Assembly (NCBI GenBank): GCA_903892355.1
Contig: CAITIE010000134.1
Coordinates: 1 to 64,000 of the forward strand
Reading direction: 5' to 3'
DNA: 64,000 bases
Source of the DNA: an uncultured Pirellula sp.
GTDB lineage: Bacteria > Planctomycetota > Planctomycetia > Pirellulales > Pirellulaceae
The position numbers were made by a program, and so were the translations under genes. How positions within the stretch are numbered: position 1 is the first letter of the stretch; every line of letters starts with the position of its first letter. The notes under the pieces are model-generated. The model was not told the DNA's origin. It worked only from the letters and a program-made list of their open reading frames with translations, and searched no databases. Below, piece after piece: positions 26,349 to 35,671 of this stretch.

Positions 26349-27299
26349 TCATCTCAAGTCCGAGATCGAACCCGATTTGGCAGTTATCGGGGACGCTTGT
26401 GACGGCTTGACGATGCTGGGTAGCTGGTTCGACGGAGGAATTACTCCAGCGTTGCTGCCAGTGGCCGCCGATCCGGTTATCCCGTCACTCGATTCGATGA
26501 CAGGCCAGCGACCTTCTTCAATCAATTGCTCTTTGGTCGGGATCGGTTTCAAGGTGGTCCATGGTGGGCAGCCATAGAAGAACTCTAAGGCATCTTGGCC
26601 CGAAGTGATGTGAGGAACCCTGGAACCCATTCTCAGTATTGCTACCGGACGGCCCAGTTGGTCTGCGGTGCGAAGTGCATTCTGAGCGGGGCGAACATCG
26701 AGCACCCGCTGAGGCTTGTTCGAGGTATCAACAGGCTCTGCGATTTCCGAATCCTCGAGATAAATCACTCGCATCACCATTTCCCCTCGCATGGCATCGG
26801 CGATGTCTGTTTCGTCGATCTCGATGGGAATTGGGAATCGATGCTCTCGTTCAGCGGGCGGGCACGTGCGATCGATCACTTCGATGGTTGGGAACAGTTC
26901 AACATCTTCATAGCCTTCGATGCCTGTCAGTCGCAATCGGTAGACAGCACCGACGAGCACGGCAACCCGAGCAGGGCTGGCGATATCAGGAGCGAACTGA
27001 CCGTCTTGAGCCAAATTAAAATGAACGCCGCGAGGCCCTTTGACCTCGATCCCTTGCCACAACCCTCTCAGGTACGGCTTGTTTTGGAGTTGGATCGACC
27101 CGATAACACCAGGCGCCATGTCGTCGTGGAACAACGCATTGGTGCTCGAAGGAAGCAACTTCGCCCCAGTCTGGCTAGCCCCGTTTTGAGCATGAGCCGA
27201 ATTGCTGAAGAGCATCGCGAGAATGCAAATCGCGATGAATGCAAGCCAACCCATCAGGAGCGTCGGGAATGAGATTCTTCGGAACATAGCGGATTCCAT
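26349..27299 (-). CDS. secreted uncharacterised protein, paralogue of the 27456-28646 protein
   Basis: A 316-residue protein with an N-terminal signal peptide or anchor (LLMGWLAFIAICILAMLF, then SAHAQ as likely cleavage site). It shares with its upstream neighbour the motif YRLRLTGIEGYEDVELFPTI and a later MRVIYLEDSEIAEP. The C-terminal 60 residues are Pro/Ser/Thr-rich. I do not recognise a named domain. An ATG four codons in (27287) has a weak TGGA site and could be the true start. Co-directional with its paralogue and the DUF11 lipoprotein. Confidence 0.72.
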   Translation of the reverse strand: MESAMFRRISFPTLLMGWLAFIAICILAMLFSNSAHAQNGASQTGAKLLPSSTNALFHDDMAPGVIGSIQLQNKPYLRGLWQGIEVKGPRGVHFNLAQDGQFAPDIASPARVAVLVGAVYRLRLTGIEGYEDVELFPTIEVIDRTCPPAEREHRFPIPIEIDETDIADAMRGEMVMRVIYLEDSEIAEPVDTSNKPQRVLDVRPAQNALRTADQLGRPVAILRMGSRVPHITSGQDALEFFYGCPPWTTLKPIPTKEQLIEEGRWPVIESSDGITGSAATGSNAGVIPPSNQLPSIVKPSQASPITAKSGSISDLR

Positions 27300-27455
27300 T
27301 CGTCTCGCGATAATAAAATAGTCCCAGCATCACCGGGACTATCGCTTGTCCGAAACGCGGCTCAACCCACAACCTGCAGGTGCATCTGACGATGCTTAAG
27401 GGCCGCGTACAAGACCAATTCAATCGATCAACAGAAGCGTTCGTGAACGGAACGC

Positions 27456-28646
27456 TTAGCGAATCTGGCCGGGCTCTTGGCCTGGAGGACAGTATTCGCC
27501 GTTTGCACCAGCAGCAGGACCTTGAGGACCACCGTATTGGTTCGATGGAACTGGTCGGCTAGCATGGTAGAAACCAGGACGTCCCGCAGGGTAACCTGCG
27601 TTGATGTTCTGCTCGTGGATCTTCACCCGGCTCGGAGGAGTTGGGTAGCTGTATCCTGGCTGTTGACGTACGGTCATCTTCATCTTGTCTACAGGATCAG
27701 GAATGTGCATATGGGTCTTGTTGTGCATCACATGCTTTTGCAGACCTGCTGGGTGTCCCAATGGAATGTGAGGAGGTCCAGGCAGTCCGATCGGGGTACC
27801 GCTATAGGTCATCCCGTATTGAGGAGCCGTGACACCTGCGACCATGTTGGGTGGTACGTGCATCGGATCGATGGGCCGTCCGTCAGGACCGCACATGCCG
27901 CCGGCACCGTAAGGCATCATGCCTCCCGGTCCCATTCCACCCGGTCCCATGCCCCCAGCACCACCATTCGCATAAGCGGCACCGGTGAGTTCGATGTCTT
28001 TGTTACCTAAGCGGATAATTGCGAGAATCGATCCGCGTCGGTCAGCTTCGATGATTGGATCCAAACCTGGTTCCAGCCGAGTGCTGACGAGAGTATCGAT
28101 TCCAGAGATCACCTCTCCTTGGAACTCGGGATCTGGCAAGTAAATAACTTTGGTCACAAAGTTGCCAGACAACGCCTGATCCAAATCCTCTTCCGTGAAT
28201 TGAATCGAGATCGCATTGTGTGCGAGGTATGCTGCAGTTCGAGGGTTCGCCAATCCAACTTCGACCGTTGGATAGAGCTCAACCCCTTCGCGGCCTTGGA
28301 TGTCAGTTAGCTTCAAGCGGTAGATACCGCCTTGGGCGAACTCCAAACGACCAGGAACAATCAAGCAATCGCTGGTGAAGGATCCGTCCCCGACAACGTC
28401 GTAGGCAATCTTCATCGATTGTGGCTGATTGAACAGAATCTGCGTCGTAGGAGCGGGTGCTCCATAGTTTGGCACAGGAATGGTCTCAGGGCACAGTACA
28501 CCTGGTCCTGGGCCTCCAACCATCGGGCCTGGTTCTGCCAACCGAGCGGCAGGAGGCATATTGTGTCGGATAGCGGGCTCGCCCCCTAAGCTTGGTGCAG
28601 CCAAACCCAATGCGGCCATCACGCCTAAAAATCTTACCTTTTTCAT
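27456..28646 (-). CDS. secreted uncharacterised protein with Gly/Met-rich repeats
   Basis: A 396-residue protein with a cleavable signal peptide (LGVMAALGLAAPSLGG). The middle region has YRLKLTDIQGREGVELYPTV and VTKVIYLPDPEFQGEV, matching the downstream paralogue. A GGMGPGGMGPGGMMP stretch and a Pro/His/Tyr-rich tail (HVMHNKTHMHIPDP) follow. The ATG at 28646 has AAGGGGA at 6 nt, the best ribosome site of the cluster, so this is the first gene. Function unknown; the composition suggests an envelope or extracellular protein. Confidence 0.75.
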   Translation of the reverse strand: MKKVRFLGVMAALGLAAPSLGGEPAIRHNMPPAARLAEPGPMVGGPGPGVLCPETIPVPNYGAPAPTTQILFNQPQSMKIAYDVVGDGSFTSDCLIVPGRLEFAQGGIYRLKLTDIQGREGVELYPTVEVGLANPRTAAYLAHNAISIQFTEEDLDQALSGNFVTKVIYLPDPEFQGEVISGIDTLVSTRLEPGLDPIIEADRRGSILAIIRLGNKDIELTGAAYANGGAGGMGPGGMGPGGMMPYGAGGMCGPDGRPIDPMHVPPNMVAGVTAPQYGMTYSGTPIGLPGPPHIPLGHPAGLQKHVMHNKTHMHIPDPVDKMKMTVRQQPGYSYPTPPSRVKIHEQNINAGYPAGRPGFYHASRPVPSNQYGGPQGPAAGANGEYCPPGQEPGQIR

Positions 28647-28872
28647 GCGATTCCCCTTGGAATGTATTGGGTCCAGCCAGCTTCGCTGCTTGGCAACTGC
28701 GACCGACTCTTTCCACCTGGACTTGATCTGCCCTGGGATCCTACAATGCCGCGCGATCTTCGCTCGGTTGCAAATCCGTCAGGAGCCTCAAAAGCGGAAT
28801 TTGAGGCGCGTCCTGAAACTATGTTCGGCACCTTGCTTTTGGATTCTTTGATAAAACCGGTATAACTTGCCC

Positions 28873-29976
28873 ATGGAGATTAGGAATTCGATTGCCAGCA
28901 AAAATCGCGCTCGGCGAGGTGTCTACAGCATCCTCTTCCTCGCCGCGATTGCTTGCATAAGCCTTTGGTCGTTTGGACCAAGCTTGATGCTCTTCGCCCA
29001 GTCGGGAGCAATTCCCTCTGACTCACGCCCAGCAATCCATTCGACTGGACTTCCTACACCAAACAGTCCTGCACCGAGTACGACTGCAAATCCCCGCACG
29101 CAAGACCTGACTACGGGTAAAGATCGAACGTCCGAAGTCACGGTAGTTACTACGGATCCGAATCAACTCGTTCTGGCCGCAGTACGACAAGCGGTATGGG
29201 GACCGTCGGTCTCGTGCAAGATCCAGCAGACGAGCAAAGCGTACGGTCAACAAGCCGTCCTGATCGGAGACTTCAAATCGGAAGGGGTCGGCCCCGAACG
29301 CTTTCGACGATTTCGATACAGTGTGCGCATCGCCGTCGGGGAGACAGGATTGGATTTTCTCCAAGTCTCCGATGGCCGAATGATGTGGACCCAGGTTGGA
29401 AACGAGTCCCCTCTGCGACGCGTGATTCTCGACCAGGTTTTTCAGAGTGTGCCTAATGCATTCCAATTCGCGGACAGCCGTCCCGATGTGAATATGATCA
29501 TGGCAATCGGCGGTCAAGCGGAGCTGCTAAGGGCACTTTATCATCGCTACAATTGGTACAAGGCCGCCGGAGGCAAGCTCGGTGGAAACGATGTTTGGCA
29601 ATTGGTTGGCAGACTACGAACCGAACCTGCGAAGTTCGTTGGCAACACGCTGCTCGATGAGCAGAACAGTATCCTGAATGATCCGGCGTCGAAGATCCCG
29701 ACCGAAGCTCGATTGACGTTGAGTCGATCCGCGAAACTCCCTTACTTCCCATACATCGTTGAGTACTTCGATCGGGCAAGAAACCGAGATGGAGAGCCCA
29801 GCGGATTTGAACTCATAACACGCATTGAGTATTCCGAGCCAAACACCAATGTTACGTTCACTCAACAAGACTTCCTGTACCGGGTTAGCGACAACACCGA
29901 CGAAATCAAGGATGAAACTCAGATGTATGTTCCCAGAGCTCCCCTGCCAGGCTTGGGACTCTTCCCTACCAATTGA
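28873..29976 (+). CDS. secreted uncharacterised protein, possible LolA-like fold
   Basis: About 367 residues starting at the ATG at 28873 (a TTG two codons earlier also fits). A signal or anchor segment (YSILFLAAIACISLWSFG) is followed by a Pro/Thr/Ser-rich linker. The body (VLAAVRQAVWGPSVSCKIQQ, GERFRRFRYSV-like strands, FLQVSDGRMMWTQVG) has the long beta-strand pattern of LolA/RseB-like periplasmic proteins, but I cannot confirm that. The gene is divergent from the envelope-protein cluster. Confidence 0.65.
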   Translation: MEIRNSIASKNRARRGVYSILFLAAIACISLWSFGPSLMLFAQSGAIPSDSRPAIHSTGLPTPNSPAPSTTANPRTQDLTTGKDRTSEVTVVTTDPNQLVLAAVRQAVWGPSVSCKIQQTSKAYGQQAVLIGDFKSEGVGPERFRRFRYSVRIAVGETGLDFLQVSDGRMMWTQVGNESPLRRVILDQVFQSVPNAFQFADSRPDVNMIMAIGGQAELLRALYHRYNWYKAAGGKLGGNDVWQLVGRLRTEPAKFVGNTLLDEQNSILNDPASKIPTEARLTLSRSAKLPYFPYIVEYFDRARNRDGEPSGFELITRIEYSEPNTNVTFTQQDFLYRVSDNTDEIKDETQMYVPRAPLPGLGLFPTN

Positions 29977-30492
29977 TCGCTCACTCAACGATCTGGTCTG
30001 CCGTCAGTAGCATCCCCACCTTGCTCGTTCTCAGCGAAGCGGTGCTCGTGCTCATAATCGATCGACTCTCCTACCCGGCATCGTTGCATGGTCCATTGTC
30101 GCTCGCGGTTCCAAACGGATCGTTCCCCAGTCCCTGGATCTACGTACTCCGTCGGGCCGGTTGGAAAATCCAATCCGTTCGTGCACCGAGCAACGAGGAA
30201 TGGTACGATCGATCTCCACAACGCCCGAGCATGAGCATGAGCATGAGCATGAGCATGAGCAGGAGCACGAGCATGAGCACGAGCACGAGCACGAGCATGA
30301 GCATGAGCATGAGCATGAGCATGAGCACGAAGAGCAGCCAGAATATAACCATGCACCGAAGTGGCCGGTTGGTGGCTCTTGGCGTGGTGACTTTTTTGGC
30401 GGCCAGTCGGTAATGGTCGCCGATCACTCATCGATCGCTCGACAGAACTCGCAGCCTGATCCAACGGGAAGCATCGACGCATTGCCGACACG
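29977..30492. other. gene-poor region with hexanucleotide repeat
   Basis: Apart from the GAGCAY repeat I see no supportable gene. Several frames on both strands stay open only because a 6-bp repeat cannot create a stop, which gives Glu-His, Ser-Met or Ala-His runs. Confidence 0.6.
30227..30328. repeat. GAGCAT/GAGCAC hexanucleotide microsatellite, 17 units
   Basis: Seventeen consecutive 6-bp units read GAGCAT (eleven), GAGCAC (five) or GAGCAG (one). The interspersed variants show the array is not freshly expanded. It is about 165 bp from the 3' end of the sulfatase fusion gene. Confidence 0.95.
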
Positions 30493-32544
30493 CTACTCGC
30501 CCGGAACCCGCACCGGGAAGTTGGGGTTCTCATCCATCTCTGAACGAAGGATCTTTACTCCCTGATCGACAAGTTCTGGGAATCGCTCCGCCAAGTTTTC
30601 GCGCTCACCTCGATCTGATTTCAAATCATACAACTCCCAACTGGACGGGTTTTTGCCCGCCAAACCTCGGCGCACCAATTTATGATTACCAAACCTGACG
30701 GCTACCTGCCCACCGTATTCTGGGAACACCCACACCATCGGCGGTCGATTCTCCATGGACGATGTACCGCACAGCTCAGGTAAGAGACTGATACCATCGA
30801 GTCCCTCCGGAGTTTGTTGCCCGATCAATTCCGTAAGGGTCGGAAACCAGTCTGCGAAGTAGCTCGGCAACTCGGAAACGGAGCCCGCTGTGATCTTTCC
30901 TGGCAAACGGGCGATCATTGGTACTCGAATCCCTCCTTCATAAACACTTCCTTTGTACCCTTTCAAATCGGCAGTGCTTTCAAAGAAGACAGGATCGGCA
31001 CCTCCTATGTGGAACTTGGGCTCTTTCGATCCAGCATGGGTCGCTCCGTTATCGCTGGTGAACACCACCAACGTCCTTTCTTCGATCTGGTGCTTTTTGA
31101 GCAATTCCAAGATGCGTCCGACAGACGTGTCGAGTTCCTGGATCATCGCGGCATAAGCGGCTCGCGGGCGTGGGTGGGGCAGGTATCCATTCCCTCCTCG
31201 GTACGGCACATCATCCCACGACTCAGGAAACGACCCGAGTTCGGAAACCGGAGGATGCATTGCGACGTGAGGCTGGATAAATGGCAAGTACAAAAAGAAC
31301 GATTGCTTTGCATTCTCGTTGAGGAATGCTTCTGCCTCCGAAAGAATTCGATAGGGCGCATAGGACTCGCCAACCCAGCGCTCCGCCGCAATCGCACCTT
31401 CCTCAGGCTTCGCATGCCCCGGAATCGGCTTCGGATTGATCTCAACAGACTCTCGATTGCGCCAAAGAAATCGGGGATAATAACTATGCGCGATGGCTTG
31501 ACAATTGTATCCAAAGAATTGCTCGAAACCTTGTTCCGTCGGATCCCCAGTACTGCCAACAGGTCCGAGCCCCCATTTTCCAAACGCACCCGTTTTATAC
31601 CCTGCGCGTTGAAACATCTCTGCCAACGTAAACGCTTGGGACGAGATCGGATGCTGCCCCTCCGAAAACTCGGGGAAGTTAACTTTGGCTTGCAGGTTCC
31701 CTCGAATCTCCGCATGCCCTAAATGCTTGCCCGTCATCAACACGCATCTCGACGGCGCGCAAACCGGAGCTCCGCTGTAATGCTCGGTGAACCGAATCCC
31801 CTCGCTGGCTAATCGATCCAAATGAGGAGTCGGGATTTTCTTTTGCCCATAGGATCCTAGCTCCGCCCATCCGAGATCATCAGCCAGGATGAAAACAACA
31901 TTGTAGGGTTGAGCTTGGTTGGGCTGCGACGTGAACGGTTGCGATGCGAAAAGCGTAGTCTCTATGGATGGCGCACCCAACGAAGCAACCAGGAAGGCCA
32001 GAAAATTCGCGATAGGTTTTGTCCTTGCCGCCGCCACACGTTTGCGGCGCAACTTGACCGCGAATGGAAGCCAAAACATCCATATCCCCGTGATCCACAT
32101 CACGAGGACGACGAAAGCGATGGGTAAGAAAACCCCAATCTTGGACCAGTTTCCAGCAAAGTAGGAGCCATCGTGCAGTGACTCGATCCAATCCGATCGT
32201 CGAATCGCCTGCTGGAGGACTTGGCCATTTTCAAGATCCACTTGAACCTCCCAGCCCGAATCGAGGATCGCTTTCGCGATCCCTTTCGAGGGCCTGATAT
32301 CCAACCGCTGAACGTCACGCCAATCTTGGATCCCCAGTTCAGGCCGACTCTTCAGCGCCCCGAGAACCTCTTGGAAACCAACCCAGTTCAGACTTTTCCC
32401 GCCGCGCATCTCGGCTGGTTGCACCCACGGCAGCTGCTTCTTGAGTTGTAAGAGAATCCCCGTGAGCAGGACGAGTGCAAACGGGACAGCGATCAATGCT
32501 GTGGCCCAGTAATGAATACGGCGAGTTAGCAGATTGAGTTTCAT
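30493..32544 (-). CDS. PepSY-type membrane domain fused to a sulfatase
   Basis: About 683 residues. Residues 1-175 are a PepSY-associated membrane module: helix 1 (HYWATALIAVPFALVLLTGI), a periplasmic segment, then SLHDGSYF and helix 2 (VFLPIAFVVLVMWITGIWMF). A basic stretch and a third hydrophobic segment (ANFLAFLVASLGAPS) follow, resembling a sulfatase signal peptide. The rest is a complete formylglycine sulfatase: metal Asp in ILADDLGWAELG, CAPSR with the Cys to be oxidised, GKWGLG and TSDNGATHAG. The topology would put the sulfatase in the periplasm. I start at ATG 32544; a GTG at 32574 overlaps the kinase stop (GTGA). Substrate unknown. Confidence 0.85.
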   Translation of the reverse strand: MKLNLLTRRIHYWATALIAVPFALVLLTGILLQLKKQLPWVQPAEMRGGKSLNWVGFQEVLGALKSRPELGIQDWRDVQRLDIRPSKGIAKAILDSGWEVQVDLENGQVLQQAIRRSDWIESLHDGSYFAGNWSKIGVFLPIAFVVLVMWITGIWMFWLPFAVKLRRKRVAAARTKPIANFLAFLVASLGAPSIETTLFASQPFTSQPNQAQPYNVVFILADDLGWAELGSYGQKKIPTPHLDRLASEGIRFTEHYSGAPVCAPSRCVLMTGKHLGHAEIRGNLQAKVNFPEFSEGQHPISSQAFTLAEMFQRAGYKTGAFGKWGLGPVGSTGDPTEQGFEQFFGYNCQAIAHSYYPRFLWRNRESVEINPKPIPGHAKPEEGAIAAERWVGESYAPYRILSEAEAFLNENAKQSFFLYLPFIQPHVAMHPPVSELGSFPESWDDVPYRGGNGYLPHPRPRAAYAAMIQELDTSVGRILELLKKHQIEERTLVVFTSDNGATHAGSKEPKFHIGGADPVFFESTADLKGYKGSVYEGGIRVPMIARLPGKITAGSVSELPSYFADWFPTLTELIGQQTPEGLDGISLLPELCGTSSMENRPPMVWVFPEYGGQVAVRFGNHKLVRRGLAGKNPSSWELYDLKSDRGERENLAERFPELVDQGVKILRSEMDENPNFPVRVPGE

Positions 32545-32570
32545 CCCAAACAGTCTAACCACGCTAACGA

Positions 32571-35500
32571 TCACGGACTACCGTCAGCTCGATTTTCTAG
32601 CGCCTTGCCTCGTTCCCTAAGCCGATCGAGAATCGCCGCAAAACCTGCTTGCGAGGCACCCAGTTGCCGGAGTCGCTCAAGTGTTTGCATGGCTTCCGCG
32701 ATGGCTTGCCTCGCTTTCTCGGGTCGTTTCATCGACAAGTACACCTCGGAAATCTGAAATAGCGTTTGAACAAGCGACACAGAGTAAATCGGGACGCTTG
32801 GATACCGTTCAACGAGAGATCGTTGGATGGTAGCCGCTTCTTGCAATCGCACCACCGCTTTCTCATTGCGATCATTCATCGGCCAGCCGAATCGTGCTAA
32901 ACGGGACAAGAGCGAGGCTTTCAACGCTTGATACTCTGGTACCGCAGGATGTTCCTCCAAAATCGCATTGCAAATATCCAATCCACGAGTGCTGCGCTCC
33001 TCATCCACCGGCCTGAACGCAACCATACTTCCCAAGGTATCCGCCAACTCGTACTTGAACGCGGTCGATTCCGGATGCTGCTCGAGCAATTTCTCTAGCA
33101 ATGCCACCGCCTTTTGAAATGACTGGTCAGCGACCTCAATGTCATTCAATCCGATCGCAATATGGATGTGGTTCTTGTGCACTCGCGACAACGTCGCTCT
33201 AAATGCGGAATTATCTGGCCGCTCTTGGATCAATCCTTCCAGGATTGCTGCGGCCTCCTCGTTCCATTCCTTTTCCCGATTCAACCGCGCCAACAGAACA
33301 GGCTGGATTGGCTCACCTCCCCCGACTCCCTGGCCGCCGCGGACGGCGCCGATTCCTGGTAACACACGCCGGCGCCGCGTCTCGGCTAGTCGTGCGCCGC
33401 CACTGCTCATGCTGTTGAGCAATTTAGCTATGGCAAATCTACCCTCCAAGGAATCACGGGCATCGGGAAACCTGTCGATGAACTTCCGGGTCTCTTGGTA
33501 GAAATTGAGAGCCCTAGGGAATTGCCCACGTTTCATAAGCACCGAAATCAACTCTTGTCGAGCAGCAATCTCTTCGAGCAAAACATCGGTCGAAACGGAA
33601 TCCCCTCGTCGAAGTGCGGCAAACTCCTTGAGGGATTTTTCCAGGGTCTGCGTAGCATCTTCGAGTTTTCCGATCCGATGCTGAATCTCCCCCACGCGTC
33701 GGCGAGAAACCGCCGACTCGATGCGGAGGTCGGTCGCATTCTCTTCAGCGAACCGGCCAAAGAAATCTAGAAGCAACTGGAGCAATTCCACGTCCGCTTG
33801 GGTGAGTGTTGCGTCTTCGAAGGCCGCAACATCCTCGTCTTCGACTCCAGCATTAGCGCCGATTAAACTCCCACGCGAAGCGATGTTGGTCGTGATGGAA
33901 TCGAAGGCCTCCAGGGCCAACTCCATATTGCTTTCCGCTCGCTCTTGTTCCGCGCTAACACGCGTCAGCGCCGCCTGCAACTGAACCAAACTCGTCTCAG
34001 CTCGAGTTTTTTCAGCCTCGATACGCTCCAGGGAGCCTTGTTGCTGACGGTTCCAAACCCCCAACACCCCTGCCAGTGAAAGCAACAAACCAAAAGTTGC
34101 TACCGTCAACGCGGCGATCGCTGGATTGCGTCGTCCCCATCGGATCATCAATTCCCACGGGTTCGCCCGACGTGCCGCGATGGGTCTGTCCTCCAGGAAC
34201 CTTAGCAAGTCGCTCTCCAGCTCACGGGCTCGCTGGTAACGCGAATTGGGATCGTACGCGCAGGATTTCAAAACGATAGTTTGCAAGTCACGCGGAATCC
34301 GCTTGGTCAACGCCCTTGGAAACGCAATCACCGAATGGCGATCGGGATCCAATAGTCTCGCACGCGGCGATTCAATGCCTCCTTGCAACGTCAACAATTC
34401 ATAAAGGGTTAATCCCAAACTATAAATATCGATTCTCGAATCACCCCCACCTCGCAGCTGCTCCGGAGCCATGTATCGCAACGTTCCTAACACTTCTCCA
34501 GTTTCCGTTGCGCCCTCGGTATCGCTTCTCTTGGCGAGGCCAAAGTCGGTCACCCACACGGTACCTTCATGGTCGAGCAGTAGATTCGCAGGCTTAATAT
34601 CGCGATGTAGTACACCGCAATGATGCGCATAGTCCAACGCATTCGCTACATTCGCAACAAGTTTAGCGACATTTCGATAGTAATGCGCAGGTAACAGTTC
34701 AGCCGCCCGTGATTTGTCGGTGAGCGTCTCGTACTCGCCTACCGTTTGAACCGCCACCTCGATGCGAGATGTTACCTCACCAATGTCGACCTGGGCTGTA
34801 TCACCGACCCGATCTGGAACAGTCGCAGGAGCGTCGATGCTGGCACTAGGGACCAGTGCCAACCTTCGCGTGTTCGAGGTTGTATCCTGCATCAAGTATC
34901 CAGCAGCATCCTGCGGGCGAAATCGACCCCGGCTCTGTTTCCATTGCCCAATCCCATGCATCCCCTTTGTTCCACTCCCTCCCGTTGAAACGGAATCAAC
35001 TCGCCCCCCATTGTTGGAATTCGCAGAGCGTTTTTGCAGAGAGCGATTGGTCATGCATACGACGGATTCAATCACCTCGTGGAGCGAAATGCCTTCAATC
35101 AACTGCATCGCGTAATACTGAAGACCGTGATCCTCTCCGAGCCCAAAAACGGGAACAATGTTGGTATGGTGCAAACCAGCCGCAGACTCCGCTTCGCGCC
35201 GAAAGCGCATTTTGTTTTGAGGCTTCTCGGAGGCGATCGCATTCATTACCTTCAATGCAACATGACGCTGCAGCGACCGCTGGATCGCTTCATAGACGAC
35301 ACCCATTCCCCCAGATCCGATCCGTCGAATCACCGCAAAGTCACCGAACGATTCCGGAAGCTCGCCAGAGCTTAGCTCCGATCCAAGCGCCCCCGCACTT
35401 CGATCAGCACCTAAATTCACTCTCCCATTTCCAACGTTACTCGATCGGTCGGATCCACCCACGCTGGAATCACGAGTGCCAGCAGAAACACGTTCCACAA

Positions 35501-35663
35501 GCATGAGGGATGGAAAGATCGATCGGATCAATGCCGAATGCTCGGGGTACTGCTGAACGTAATCGTCGATCGATGGAGATTCACCTCGGCGCAACCGCTC
35601 GGAAAATTCTTCCGATAATAGCTCCACCGGATGGCGTTCGTCCTGCCCATCAGTTTCATTCAT
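32571..35663 (-). CDS. Ser/Thr protein kinase with transmembrane helix and TPR-like C-terminus
   Basis: About 1030 residues. The Hanks-type kinase domain starts near residue 105 with IGSGGMGVVYEA and Lys in VALKVM; the catalytic HRDIKPANLLL (near 353), DFGLAK and APE motifs are intact. About 140 residues of low-complexity sequence are inserted between the hinge (YYAMQLIEG) and the C-lobe. A membrane helix (AALTVATFGLLLSLAGVLGVW, near 520) separates the kinase from an external helical TPR-like half. The ATG at 35663 has GAGG at 6 nt and lies 9 nt after the sigma-factor stop. The operon suggests the kinase governs, or is governed by, the sigma factor. Confidence 0.9.
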   Translation of the reverse strand: MNETDGQDERHPVELLSEEFSERLRRGESPSIDDYVQQYPEHSALIRSIFPSLMLVERVSAGTRDSSVGGSDRSSNVGNGRVNLGADRSAGALGSELSSGELPESFGDFAVIRRIGSGGMGVVYEAIQRSLQRHVALKVMNAIASEKPQNKMRFRREAESAAGLHHTNIVPVFGLGEDHGLQYYAMQLIEGISLHEVIESVVCMTNRSLQKRSANSNNGGRVDSVSTGGSGTKGMHGIGQWKQSRGRFRPQDAAGYLMQDTTSNTRRLALVPSASIDAPATVPDRVGDTAQVDIGEVTSRIEVAVQTVGEYETLTDKSRAAELLPAHYYRNVAKLVANVANALDYAHHCGVLHRDIKPANLLLDHEGTVWVTDFGLAKRSDTEGATETGEVLGTLRYMAPEQLRGGGDSRIDIYSLGLTLYELLTLQGGIESPRARLLDPDRHSVIAFPRALTKRIPRDLQTIVLKSCAYDPNSRYQRARELESDLLRFLEDRPIAARRANPWELMIRWGRRNPAIAALTVATFGLLLSLAGVLGVWNRQQQGSLERIEAEKTRAETSLVQLQAALTRVSAEQERAESNMELALEAFDSITTNIASRGSLIGANAGVEDEDVAAFEDATLTQADVELLQLLLDFFGRFAEENATDLRIESAVSRRRVGEIQHRIGKLEDATQTLEKSLKEFAALRRGDSVSTDVLLEEIAARQELISVLMKRGQFPRALNFYQETRKFIDRFPDARDSLEGRFAIAKLLNSMSSGGARLAETRRRRVLPGIGAVRGGQGVGGGEPIQPVLLARLNREKEWNEEAAAILEGLIQERPDNSAFRATLSRVHKNHIHIAIGLNDIEVADQSFQKAVALLEKLLEQHPESTAFKYELADTLGSMVAFRPVDEERSTRGLDICNAILEEHPAVPEYQALKASLLSRLARFGWPMNDRNEKAVVRLQEAATIQRSLVERYPSVPIYSVSLVQTLFQISEVYLSMKRPEKARQAIAEAMQTLERLRQLGASQAGFAAILDRLRERGKALENRADGSP

Positions 35664-35671
35664 TTCGAACC

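Noticed and set aside
29985-30533. Minus-strand Ala-His/Arg-rich frame as a DNA-binding protein
   Set aside because: Product of the microsatellite; the flanking parts show no helix-turn-helix or conserved motif.
30161-30565. Frame encoding a Glu-His repeat protein across the hexanucleotide array, and Ser-Met and Ala-His frames in other registers
   Set aside because: All are open only because the 6-bp repeat cannot form stops; no ribosome site, no signal peptide and no conserved flanks.
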